DNA from: Helopsaltes ochotensis
Lineage: Eukaryota; Chordata; Aves; Passeriformes; Locustellidae
Reading direction: 5' to 3'
Length of the DNA: 64,000 bases
Assembly: GCA_013400155.1 (NCBI GenBank)
Contig: VXBM01000232.1
Span: forward strand, 310,499-374,498
Shown here: in pieces, positions 53,543-64,000 of the stretch
Layout: each line of letters begins with the position of its first letter
Numbering within the stretch: position 1 is the stretch's first letter
Notes under the pieces: model-generated
What the model saw: only the letters and a program-made list of their open reading frames with translations
Databases searched by the model: none
What the model was told of the DNA's origin: nothing
Program-made: the position numbers and the translations under genes

Positions 53543-53616
53543 CTGCAGCAGTTACGTTCAGCCAATGCAACAAGATTTCATTTAGCCTGTCCAACCTCCT
53601 CAGAGCTGCTATTGGA
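53543..53616 (-). CDS. Candidate internal exon, or a conserved noncoding element
   Basis: The minus strand reads PIAALRRLDRLNEILLHW followed by LNVTAA, ending one base into a codon at a good donor (GCTGCAG followed by GTAATTAA). The peptide has regular leucine spacing like a helical repeat and shares LLHW with the candidate terminal exon at 15.3 kb. The most phase-consistent acceptor is the AAAG before TCCAATAG, after a CCCTCCCTTCACTGCCC tract, but alternative acceptors a few bases further in are possible. If the 56878-57110 segment is real, its two leftover bases join this exon in frame. The AT-rich flank with TTAATTA also resembles a regulatory element. Confidence 0.32.
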
Positions 53617-56600
53617 CTTTCATTTGGGCAGTGAAGGGAGGGCATGCATGTAATTATGAAAAGACTCAACCCCAAATATGCAAACAAAAATTCCTCAAAG
53701 ATCAAAGGAAATCAGATCATTAATATCATACTTGCACACACATTTAAAATTTCATTGCTAAATACTGGCACAGATAAAATATTCTAAACCTACTGCACAT
53801 AACTCTGAAAATATATACAGCACTTCCAGAAGTAATCTAATAAAATAAGTGTCTAGTGAAGGTAAAATTTTTCCTACATGGTAGTTATATTATCATTTAG
53901 GATGGGCCAAAAAATACCATTCTGCAGGTTCAATTAAACTGCTTGAGAAACTCTGGGATCAAAATATTTCCTAGATGTTATGAACTTACAAACGAAAAAA
54001 GCCCTTTATAATTCTTCCTTCTACACTTCTACTGTTTTCCTAACATTCCTACCATTTCATGATGTGCTTGTGATTTTTCACAGGAGCTCAAAAGGTTCAG
54101 CTCAGCCAGGGAACCAGTGGAATAACTTTCTGCCCTCTTGTTCTCATAATCTCTTTTATCCCTGGAACACGCCTCCCACCACTGGCCATGTGTATCATCT
54201 GCGTGATCCTTTTCTCCTTCACTGACACCAGGCTGCCTGAGTGCCACAGTTTTGTCTCCAGTGTGATCCCTAGGAGCTAAATTCTCTGGTCCTAATGCAG
54301 ATTTTTTTTTTTCTTCCTGCTCTCAGATTCATAACAAAGCCAATAAAAATGGAGGGTCTGCTCATGGAATCAGTTCCACACATACTTGTCTTATGGAGGT
54401 GAATAATCCTGCTGATTTCAAAAGAATGACAAATGTGCATGAAGTTCAACATAAGTGTAACTGATTGCAGGCTCGTGGCCTGGACGCTGATCCCAGGATT
54501 TGGCTCCAGCAGCACGACCTTATGCATCTTGTGCTGATAAGCCTTATTTTAATATTAGTAAAGGGGGTATGGCACAGAACGTGTCTGTTAAAAGGTTTAA
54601 AATACATGTGTATTTTATTTAAGAAACGTTGAATTTCTGGGCAACCTCCCTAAATTCCTTTAGTTTGCTGAACAATTAGAATCAGCTTTGGCATTCTTGT
54701 GTAATGACGCAGCGGAGAATTAAATGACAGACCATATGTATATGAAATGCATGTAAATTCATACAAACATGCAGTAAAGTTAGATGTATTATAAAAGAAA
54801 AAAATGCAAAAGTATATGGTGGTTTGTGCACATAAGGTTCAACCCTAAAAAACCCCTGCTGTGCTTGTCTGTGAATTTATCTTAACATGCCTCATCTACA
54901 GAACAAAACAAATGTTTTGAAACTTTTTAAAAAAAACTCTTTTTCAAAGAAAGTGCACATCCGTTCAGCAAGTCTGACCTGAATTTGCACACTGTATAGC
55001 ATTCTTCAAAACTGTTTTTGAAAACAAAGTTCAAATTTTCAACAGAAATGTTTCTAATTATCCCCATTTAAAGATAATTTTTATACATGAGAAGACACTG
55101 AGGCCCAAACTAGCAACAAATACAGACTCCTAAGAAAAGAAAGCAGATTTCTCTCTTATCTGTGCGCCCAGGCACTTTTCTACAAGAGTTTGAAAGCCAC
55201 ACACACATATGCACTTGTGCAGGCAATCGGGCAGTGCTGAGGTACAACATTTTAGTCACGGTGTCACCCACACAGAACTCTTGCCTTACAGAATGCCACA
55301 AGTATTCTAACACCCACAATAAGAAGTCACACTGCTTACAAAGCAAGCTCTCAGAAGCACAGGCAAACCTGGGGATTAGCTTCCCATCATTTCACTGGTG
55401 TTGCTTTCCTGACACTTGTCCCAGGGCTGGTGTGATCTCCGCGGGAGACACACGGCCCTGCCTCACCCAGGGTCCTGGCAGGGAAAGGGGAACTTGCATT
55501 TTCCTGCTCCTGCTCCATGGGCAAAAGGCATCTCCAGCAACTGTCCAGCTCTTCCTGAGCACAGCGGCCTGAAAGAATCCTGCATTTCATCAGTGCTGAT
55601 AATGCTGGGAAACAGAGATGCAGAGAGGGGCTGTCACCTGCTCAGCCAGAGCACAGGCAGGGGCAGCTCCTGCTGCTCTGGGGACAGCAGAGAAGTGACC
55701 AAGAATGATCACCCAGAGCAGGCACCTCCTGGGCTCCCAGACTGCAGGGCCAGAAAAGCTGGAGCCCCGCAGTCCTGCTCCCCTGGGCTCTGCAGCTTGC
55801 ACTGCACGTTAGATTTTCTGAAACTGGCACCATACCACCTTTTGTATGGGTGACTCATTTTGGAAACAGGAATGACACTACAGCATTTGTAATCTCATGG
55901 CTTAGTTTTTGGTTATCTTTTTATACAAATAATTAATAAAACCTTTGCTTTCATGAGCAGTGGATTTTGAAGTACATCAGTAGTTTAGCAGAGAACTGGA
56001 AAAAATTTAGAAAGTTAACCTGCATTTTGAGAGAAACCACTAATCTGGAAGAAGAAAAGAGCACAGCAGATTTTGGAAACATTTCCCAAAATACTTCAGG
56101 CCAGAATTTCCACAGGGTTTCTGAACCACAATCACAGCATTTATGATGTATGTATGATGACTTATTACAGATTTCCATCTAGCCTAAGGCATTTACTTTC
56201 CTAATTTGTTACATATCATAACAAGAAGAAAGTGAAAATAGTTTTTAATGACCACCAATGAAGACAGATCTTTAAAATACAGACCACATTGATCCATGAC
56301 AATAAGGAATACGAGTTGAAAGCAATTCTCCCTCAAAGTGCCAAAAAAACCCTCTCCAAAAGCAACACTGATTTATCCTTAAAGAATAGGGAAATTTTAA
56401 AATAAACCCTCATCTCTATCCATCCATCTAGCTGCTTTATACATCATTTAGGAAAAGAATAAATCTGTATGGTCCATAATCTAGATATAAACAAATAAAA
56501 TATCTGCTAAAATAAAGTTCTGTTAACAATTCTATAGTCATTTACCACAGTTGTTGTTTCAAAAAAATTAATTGCTAATTACCTTTGCAACAGATGAAAC

Positions 56601-56790
56601 TCCTAACCAAGAAAAAAACCCAAACAATTCAAATCCAGTTATTAACATTGGTTGAACCCTTTAGCTAAAGCAGTCATCCTTATTGTGGAAAACTCTTCAT
56701 CACTGTGTACAATCCTAACTGAGTAAGGAACGTTTCCTTACTTAGTTAACTAAGGTAATCTCAAACTAGCGTGTTTGTCCTTTGCATACC
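53617..56790. other. Intron-like stretch, no supported gene
   Basis: Includes a GC-richer patch at 55.4-55.85 kb with overlapping open frames on both strands, which low stop density explains. A 20-nt minus-strand segment at about 56581-56600 lies between a very good acceptor (TTTGGGTTTTTTTCTTGGTTAG) and a donor-like site. It is too short to judge. Confidence 0.4.
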
Positions 56791-56841
56791 TTATTTCCCC
56801 ATAAGCCGGTCCAAGCTCTCATCTGCTACTGCAGTTTCCAA
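56791..56841 (-). CDS. Possible short alternative terminal exon
   Basis: The minus strand, after an acceptor-like TCTAATTCTGAGATCAG, is open for 16 codons (LETAVADESLDRLMGK) and then TAA at 56791-56793. A donor-like GTATGC follows closely. The peptide is acidic-amphipathic and plausible as a C-terminus. It lies only 36 nt below the donor of the 56878-57110 candidate, too close for a normal intron, so both cannot be consecutive exons of one mRNA. A chance reading is quite possible. Confidence 0.15.
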   Translation of the reverse strand: METAVADESLDRLMGK

Positions 56842-56877
56842 CTGATCTCAGAATTAGAGCAGAATCCCTGAACTTAC

Positions 56878-57110
56878 GAGTTTCTGTTTGAAAGCTGGAC
56901 AACTTCCAGGACACAAGATATCAACGTGACCCTCTGATCTGCAGTCAGCAGTTCAATATTGCTCAAGGAAAGAACTTTCAGGCTCTTCAGTGGACACACA
57001 AACTTGCATATACTGAACATAGCCCTCTGTGCCCCCAAAATTCTGCCCAAAACAGTATAGCTTGTCCATACTTCTGCAACTGTACAGGAACTGAGAAATA
57101 GAGCTGACAT
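56878..57110 (-). CDS. Candidate 233-nt internal exon of a minus-strand gene
   Basis: On the minus strand a clear acceptor (ATTCTTTGCATTATTTTCAG) precedes ATGTCAGC and a strong donor (AGAAACTC followed by GTAAGTTC) ends the segment. One frame is open throughout (77 codons plus two bases). It includes LKSLKVLSLSNIELL and TADQRVTLISCVLEVV, leucine-rich and possibly helical. The other two frames contain stops. The two leftover bases give phase 2, which fits the one-base start of the candidates at 53543-53616 or 17720-17759. I do not recognise the protein. A 77-codon open frame is not rare by chance in this DNA, so the splice pair carries most of the weight. Confidence 0.35.
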
Positions 57111-57430
57111 CTGAAAATAATGCAAAGAATTTATAATAAGAATTTATGGTTCTTGCTTCAGAGAATTTTATATCCATTAAAATGAAAGTTGAGTTGTGGA
57201 GATAAAAGAAATCACACTCCTATCCAAGCCACAACACTAAGAATTCAGTGATTTTTTTCAGCAATTATGTCACATACACAGCAATAATTTTTCTTCAAAA
57301 GAAACTTGTTCTATGTTTGTACACTTGCTGCATGGATTGGGGAAGACAAAACTTAACACTGCTCACAGATTTTTGCTGCAAAACTATTCAGTTTACCAAA
57401 AAGGTAGGGAAAACTACCAATTTTGCTGTT

Positions 57431-57510
57431 TGAAACTATTTCCTAACAAAGTATTAAAACAAAATATAGCGAAAACTATTTCCTAACAAAGTGCTAAAAC
57501 AGAATATAGC
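57431..57510. repeat. 40-bp tandem duplication, two copies
   Basis: The two 40-bp copies (57431-57470 and 57471-57510) share CTATTTCCTAACAAAGT, TAAAACA and AATATAGC. They differ at four positions. Low divergence implies a fairly recent local duplication. It is noncoding as far as can be seen. Confidence 0.88.
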
Positions 57511-60500
57511 TCTTTTTTACTTTCATAAAAGATTCCAAGTGGATTTTAAGCATGGAGCTTTATTCTTCAGCCAGATGCTATAGATATACAGATAATCACT
57601 AAAGAAAAAATCCACTAACGCCAAATCCCTTCATCACAGATATCTGTCACTGCAGATTTATCAGTTTAATTATGACATCCAAGAGTGCTTGTGCAGCTGT
57701 TTTTGTTATTAACTACATATCCTGTGGTAGTGCTAAGCTAAAAGCTTTTGAAGGAATGTCCTTTGCTCACAGCTACCTGTTGAGCATCTCCATCCCCACA
57801 GCACAGCAGAGCTGTTCATGCATTTGGCAGAGTGCTCACTGGGAGTCATACAAGACTGAGCTTTGATAGTCACGCTATGCCCTTCTACCCAGAAAGAAAG
57901 AGTGCAACTCATGTACCAGTAATTTCCTGTCTTTTATAATTTAGATATTCTCTTAAAGTTTAGTTTCATGCTGTAATATTAATAATTACTAATTGATTTA
58001 TGAGGAATTAAAAAATTAATCCGTAAGCTTCAAGAAACTTCAGATTTGCCATTGGATATTTCCAGACCTTCCGTATCCAAACTGAGGGTATAGAGCAGGA
58101 ATGCAGACCAGAAACTGAAAACAGATAATGAGTGTTTTCCTTGTGAATGACACAAAAGCAGGGAAGGATTCAAATGGCTCTGTGATTGGCATTGTTTTGG
58201 TGCTTCAATAAATCATTCCTGGTCTCATATAAGTTTAAAGTTGCCAAACACTACTTTTTATTTTTAAGCTATTATATCCTTAGGTCATGTTGTGAATGGA
58301 TTTCATAAATAAGTAAAACTAAGGAATTCAGCAACCTCAGCCAACTTCAATTTATATTTCTTTCTGATTGAAAGAAAAAAACCCAATTACTATACTCTGT
58401 ATTTCTCCTGAATCTTAAAATAAACGTAAGCTAAATGTAGACTCAGTATAAAATACATATAAATGCATTTAATGCATAGGCATTTTCTATCAAATACATT
58501 TATAAACTTTAAGTCACAATTATACATCAAGATTTTAATTGCTGATAAATTCTAATTAATTGATGAAATACTCTAGAGAGTCCTTTAAATTTCCATTCAT
58601 ATTTCTTTACCAAATGATGTGCAATACCTGGAATCTTGTAACAGGTTTGTATCAAATCTTATGTACAGTGGAGGAGAAGATCATATAAAATGGACCCTCT
58701 ATCAGGTATCATCAAGATTCACTTTTGATTAACTTATTTAAGATATGGAAGTTAAAAGGCTTAAGTCTGACTGATAAAACATTTCTGTACATATTTATTT
58801 TTTATTTATTTACATTTTATATAAAGACATTCTGTATTGAATAAATACTCATTACTGAAAATGTTGCTTTACTGCAAACATTGATTTTGTATGTTGGGTC
58901 ATGAGGAGTTACATGTTGTCTGGAAGATGCAAGGTTTCAGTGATTAGAGAAATTCCTATATGGCTGTATATGTATAAAATGGACTCCAAGTTCTCTATAG
59001 GAACAGTAAATCTCTCAATATAAGGATAAGGGGAGGTGCTAAGTTCTGAATTGCATAAATAACAGAAAGCAAAAACTGGGGAAAAAAAATATAAATAAAT
59101 ACAGTCAAAATGAACTAGGAAAAAAAGATACTAAATATTAGGAAATCTGAATATCTGACAAAAATCACTACAGAGAAAGCTTTGGATTAGAGTTCTAGAA
59201 AGCCCAATTCAATCAAACAACAGCTGTCAAACTGGAAGCTGACACATCAGCCATGTCCTGTCCAGTGCTTTCCATCACGGGAATAAATCCACCATATTAT
59301 AAAGCAGCGTGAAAAATGCCCTAAATAAGGAACCATAGTGGAAACCATAACCCCCCCCATTTGTTATTTACATTAAAATAATGCCCAGAGGCTGTAAACA
59401 GGATTGGAACCTGGAAACTAGTTCCGACAGCTCTTTGCATGGTGCTGTCTAAGCTTGTTTAATTGGTATGTGTACACAAATGAAGATGTTTGTGTACACA
59501 CACAGAAACACACAACAGCCCTGCTTACTGCACATACAAACATACAGGCCTGATTTGCATACTCCAACCCAGGACTTTACACAGGACTTTAGAGGGCTTT
59601 TATCAGGATCACAGATAAATACTTATTTTCATATCCTATGTAATGCAATGACCTCTTGGTCTGTAGGTGGGCTGAGTAGACACTTGTTTTATTTAAAACG
59701 CAACCTAGCACAGAATCGTCCAAGACCTGCTAGTTTTGTAAGCAAAGTCCAAGTACTCACTGTGGAATAGATGCCATACATTTTTGCATTAATTATTTTC
59801 CTCACTCTTCTCTTATAAATTCATAATATATGAAGTAAATATCAAGTTGTATTTCTTTGCTCATTATCTGACCAGTATTTTGAATATGGGATAAGGTAGA
59901 CATATTTTTCTGCTACTTTCTCATTGCTGAGTGCCTGTAGCAAATACTTGATCAAGACTAAGGTAAAAATCCCTTAAATATGATTTTTCCTAATACTTCA
60001 TGTTAGAAGACATGAAGACATGGATTGACAGAAACTGTGTTAACTAGGCAAGGAAGAATGCCCTTCAATTCTGTCCAGAATTACAGAATATTATGTTCTG
60101 CTGTGGGTATCAGACCCATGGATATTCTTAGCCTGGACATACAACTCCCTCTGTAAATCACTTTTCACTTTGTAACAATTTAAGTTTTATATCCCTGTCT
60201 GCAATCTGAAGGCAGAAAGATAAATCTGTAGTACTTCTTAGTTCCATGATGAGACCTCTGTTAATTAGGTCTTCCCCAATCATCACCTCTTTAATTGGCA
60301 TTTTTCTAGTATCAGGAAGAGATGCCTACGATTTAGATGTCTGATGTTACATAAAAAGGCCACCAAGAACGCACAGCCTTGTGCCAGCAGGGCAGGCTCT
60401 ATTGACAACAGAATTACTTCTTTTACAAACAAAGTCTAAGAAGTGAAGTACTTATAGTACTTATAGTCAGAAGTGGAAAAAAAAATGGGGGAAGAGAAGA

Positions 60501-62918
60501 AGCAGAAAAAATTTTACAGGTTGTTTCTAAAAAGATAAATGTTCCCCAGCCAAATGAACGTACCACCACCAGATTAGGAAAAATAAGAGGGCTGCACCAA
60601 CGGGAGAACTCTGAGCCCAGATGACAACTCTTGTTATTCTATAGGTTTCTAGGCAGAATATTCCAAGATATTTTCTGTTTTAAGATGTATAGATTATGAC
60701 TTCAGAGTTACATGACAACTCAGGCATGAGCTTTCTGTAGGGTTTTTATTTTGGGGTGTCTTGGTTGTACAAGGACTAGGAAAATAAATTTAAAATGCTT
60801 CAACATTTCTTTCCTCCTTTCTGTCTCTTATTCTCCGCAAAAGTTTTTTTCTAGTTCTGTAATATTTGCCTCGCGCTCCTTTTTCATCCTAAGGAGCCAT
60901 ATCTTCTGGAGGAGCTTTCCTGCTAGTATTCTCAACAATTCCTTCATTCCTTTCAAGCAAAATCTGATTTGGCCCTACATCTTATGTTTCTAAAAGATAA
61001 ACAGGGCATTATTAAAAAAAGTTCTTGTTTATGCATAAGCCAAATACACCTTGGTGATTATGACAACAGTTCTTATTTATGCACAAGTAAATCAAGGCTG
61101 TATTTTCACTATACAGTTTTAAGGGTTTTCTGACATTCTGAGTTAAATTGATTCTGTTAATTGTTTAGAAAAGATGAGAAACATTCAGCTCTTTGATAAT
61201 ATTTTATGGCATGAATGACGTTAACTTACTGACTTTGATGGTTACACCTCTTGTTCAAGATAACTATTTCTAAACATTTTTACTGAAAATGTGTTCTAAA
61301 ATTCATCTAGCCCTACATTTATTCATCAACAGAATTGCTAGTGATTAGAAGCTTACAATGTAGCCAATAGAACTGTTTGTCTGAAAATCTACACATCTTA
61401 AATAGAGAAAGATGGAACAAGGGCAGGATGGAACTTTTTTTTTTTAATTATTATATAGAACTGGATATATTTAAACTAAAAGATTGTTTAATAGCTTCTC
61501 TGGCTTTGATTTATTTCACATCAAAAATGTCTGTTAAAGAAAAAGAAAGATTATTTTCTTAAAACCCTCCCCACCAACCCTTTGGTTGAACACATGATTT
61601 TAAATTTAGAAGCAGGTGACAGTGAGATATCTCCCAAGGGCAGAGTATTTAGACTTTTACAGAACTAAACAACCCTGTTGTGATGAAAGCTGGACATTCC
61701 TCAGTGCTGGGATCAAATGAAAACATTGGTGTTTCACTGAACTTTGAGACTGACAGTGGAAGAGTTTTACAAGAACCACTAAACATTTATTATCACATCC
61801 TGCAAATTACATTTAGACAAGGGAAATAGTTACATAAAGCAAAAAATCTTGCATAGAATAAGAAAAAATGCAGAAACTTCTTTAAAATTGATGCATATTT
61901 AAGAACTATGCTTCTTCGCAATAACCTGTCAGCAGTAATGGGTTTCCATAAATAGGAAATGGTATTTAAAGAAACCCAAATTATTATCACCTCTGATGAC
62001 AGAAACTATGTATTTACTTTCTTTTGATAATGTTCAGTGCAAAGTTCATCAAGCTGACCACTTGCACAGACCAAATAACAGGAAACTGTAAAGGTCAGAA
62101 GAGAACAGTGGACGTTTCTGTAACACAACTGTGGCAGCTGTTGTGGCCACTGGAGATCAGTAGGAAAAGGCTGAAGAGGCAGGAGAAATTATGTAACCCA
62201 GGAAAGTGAGTTTTTAAGTTTGGAAAAGGAGGGTTTGAAGAGCCTGCAGGTTACAAATGAAGAAAGAAGGGAAAAGAGGCTGGAGGTAGGATTGAAAAGA
62301 ATTTAAATCAGCCTGAAACCCTGGAAGGAATATTGCAACTGGAAAAGGCTGTACAGGGAAAGGAGATAAGAGAATGAAGAGTCACTAGAGGCTCTAAGAA
62401 AGGAGACATTGAAATAATGAATACAAAATTTTAAAAGAGCAAATCTGGGAAAAATAAGGATAAGATTCTTCCTTGAATTAGGAAGACAAAGTTTAACATG
62501 AGGCATACCCATGCAAGTGTTGAGATATTAGTAACTCGAATATTGCTACATTTTTCATTTAGAAAATTTCTCTTAATGACATGAGGCAGATTGTCTTTGA
62601 CAGGAGTGGTTGGCAGACTAAAAGCTCTCAGTACTCAAGAGGAAAACTGGAAAACTAATTTGGAGAGATAGCACAGTTCAGGATTTCTTGGATGTCAAGA
62701 GTGCAGAAAAGATGAAAAACACAATAGAAAGTGATATTCTGTTTGGCCAATAAAGTCTAGAACAGGAAGCTTCTATATTTTAGAACAATGTCTTACAAAT
62801 CTTACAGGGACTAAAAAATATGAACATTAGCTAAAACAGATCAGTTTTAGGAACATATGCCCCCTTTTAAACATGCCTTTAACTGCCTATACAAACCATT
62901 GCTATAAGAGAAATTTAC
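57511..62918. other. Intron-like or intergenic stretch, no supported gene
   Basis: AT-rich unique sequence. Isolated minus-strand donor-like sites occur near 58615, 59757, 61215 and 61988, but the segments upstream of them are very short or lack acceptors. Nothing else is recognised. Confidence 0.4.
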
Positions 62919-63016
62919 CTCATCTGTTCTGCAAAACACCATTTCCAGAAGTGAAGCTTGGTCTCATTGAAACACAGATAAATATTGTGTTCAGGTGATG
63001 AATTCACTTGCTTGTT
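62919..63016 (-). CDS. Candidate 98-nt exon of a minus-strand gene
   Basis: The minus strand is open from just after a TAG-ended acceptor (AATGAATCTTTAG) to a strong donor (ACAGATGAG followed by GTAAATTT). It gives 32 codons plus two bases: NKQVNSSPEHNIYLCF, then NETKLHFWKWCFAEQM. The aromatic, charged ending LHFWKWCFAEQM is reminiscent of helical repeats with a spaced tryptophan, but this is only a resemblance. The acceptor has a weak pyrimidine tract. The phase-2 end does not join the 56878-57110 candidate in its open frame, so an intermediate exon would be needed. Shorter versions starting at inner AGs are possible. Confidence 0.27.
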
Positions 63017-64000
63017 CTAAAGATTCATTATTTGATTCTGCATCTAGAAGAAAAACAAATCTGCACAAAGGTTTATCACTACCCCATTTCAATAGGGCAC
63101 AGAAATCTGAAACTTTGGAAATGCACAACTGTGTTTTATGCAACAAAAGCCTATTTATAAATTATGACTCTATACACAATATGCCTTGGGGATTGTTTCT
63201 GTTCTAATCAAATACTTTTGCAAATTTGTTGCCAAGAACTGAAAAAGTATTTACCTGTAGTAGTTAGGTGAAAAAATGATACTATCAGGTAAAATATGTT
63301 TTCACATACACTATGGATGTTTTCTTCACTCACTAGCCAGCTTCTAAAGGTTCCACAAAAAATTAAATCACATAGCTTAAATATTTGTCTGCAAATAACA
63401 CTGGTTAAATAACTCTGCAACATCTGTTTTCCTTTTCTGTTTGCTATTTGAGAGACTTTTCTGAGTATAATTAATCCTTATAAAATGGGAATAAAGCAAG
63501 TTATTGTCTTTTGGAAACTGATGAAGTATATTACAACTACAGAGAAAGGGACTGTACTTCATTCTGCACAGCAGAGTTAAGATGCCTACAAAAAGAAAAA
63601 AAAGTTTATGTTAATGTGAAAATGGTACTTGGAGCTCAGAAGTCTAGATTCACTTAACAAATTTAGTAAAATGAAGTACTTAGAGTAACCACAAAGCTGA
63701 AGTGGAGAATTTCAGCAGAAGGACAATTCGAAGAGCTGGAAAATAAAAGCACAGAGAGACATGACAGGACAGTTTCTGTCTGCCTTGATTTTCCAGGGCT
63801 CTGTGCCAACACAGACTGAATTTGTGGGCCAGTACAGATAATCAAAGTGGGAGAAAAAACCCAACATGTGAATGGTGCTTCTATGGGAGCTGTGGTAACA
63901 TACACAAGTATTTGCATGTTCATGACAGTATTGATCTAAGACCAAAAAAAGGTTTTGTCCTCCCTGTATCTGTCAGTCTGTACAGGAGAACAAAGCCACA
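63017..64000. other. Unique stretch to window end, no supported gene
   Basis: A plus-strand-like ORF and several minus-strand ORFs overlap one another without splice context. A minus-strand site near 63255 can be read either as a donor (CTACTACAG followed by GTAAATAC) or as an acceptor (TTTTTTCACCTAACTACTACAG); neither reading leads to a convincing exon. Confidence 0.35.

Overview
This window looks like noncoding-rich vertebrate nuclear DNA, most likely from a bird. The best evidence is a 5'-truncated CR1 LINE tail at about 32595-32740, ending in the tandem ATTCTATG/ATTCTATGA-type octamers typical of avian (sauropsid) CR1 3' ends. Other signs are the very low density of interspersed repeats, the AT-rich background, splice-site-bounded short open segments instead of compact genes, and two assembly gaps (N runs) inside GC-rich, CpG-rich islands. 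There is no operon structure, bacterial-type gene, tRNA, rRNA or CRISPR array that I can support. Nearly all the open reading frames of 60-240 residues look like chance ORFs.

Layout: (1) 1-104 is a GC-rich 26-bp tandem repeat cut by the window edge, followed to about 860 by single-copy, motif-rich sequence. (2) 861-12350 has no gene I can support. (3) 12350-17759 holds the best candidate gene piece, on the minus strand: a likely terminal coding exon (15258-15392, 44 residues then TAA), a possible 108-nt in-phase exon (15556-15663), a 40-nt exon (17720-17759), and a long AT-rich stretch below the stop codon that could be a 3' UTR. (4) 20940-21660 and 37829-38290 are CpG-rich islands, each interrupted by an N gap, and are candidate promoters. 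(5) 22 kb to 53 kb is otherwise mostly intron-like or intergenic, with a CR1 tail, a long poly(A)/purine tract and small duplications. (6) 53.5-63.0 kb contains four more minus-strand, splice-bounded open segments of lower confidence (53543-53616, 56791-56841, 56878-57110, 62919-63016).

A cautious reading is that one large-intron minus-strand gene, encoding a helical or coiled-coil protein, ends near 15.3 kb. Some phases agree between candidate exons and others do not. I do not recognise the protein and do not name it. All exon calls rest on splice motifs, open frame and residue character only; RNA or homology data would decide them. I found no convincing new biological system.
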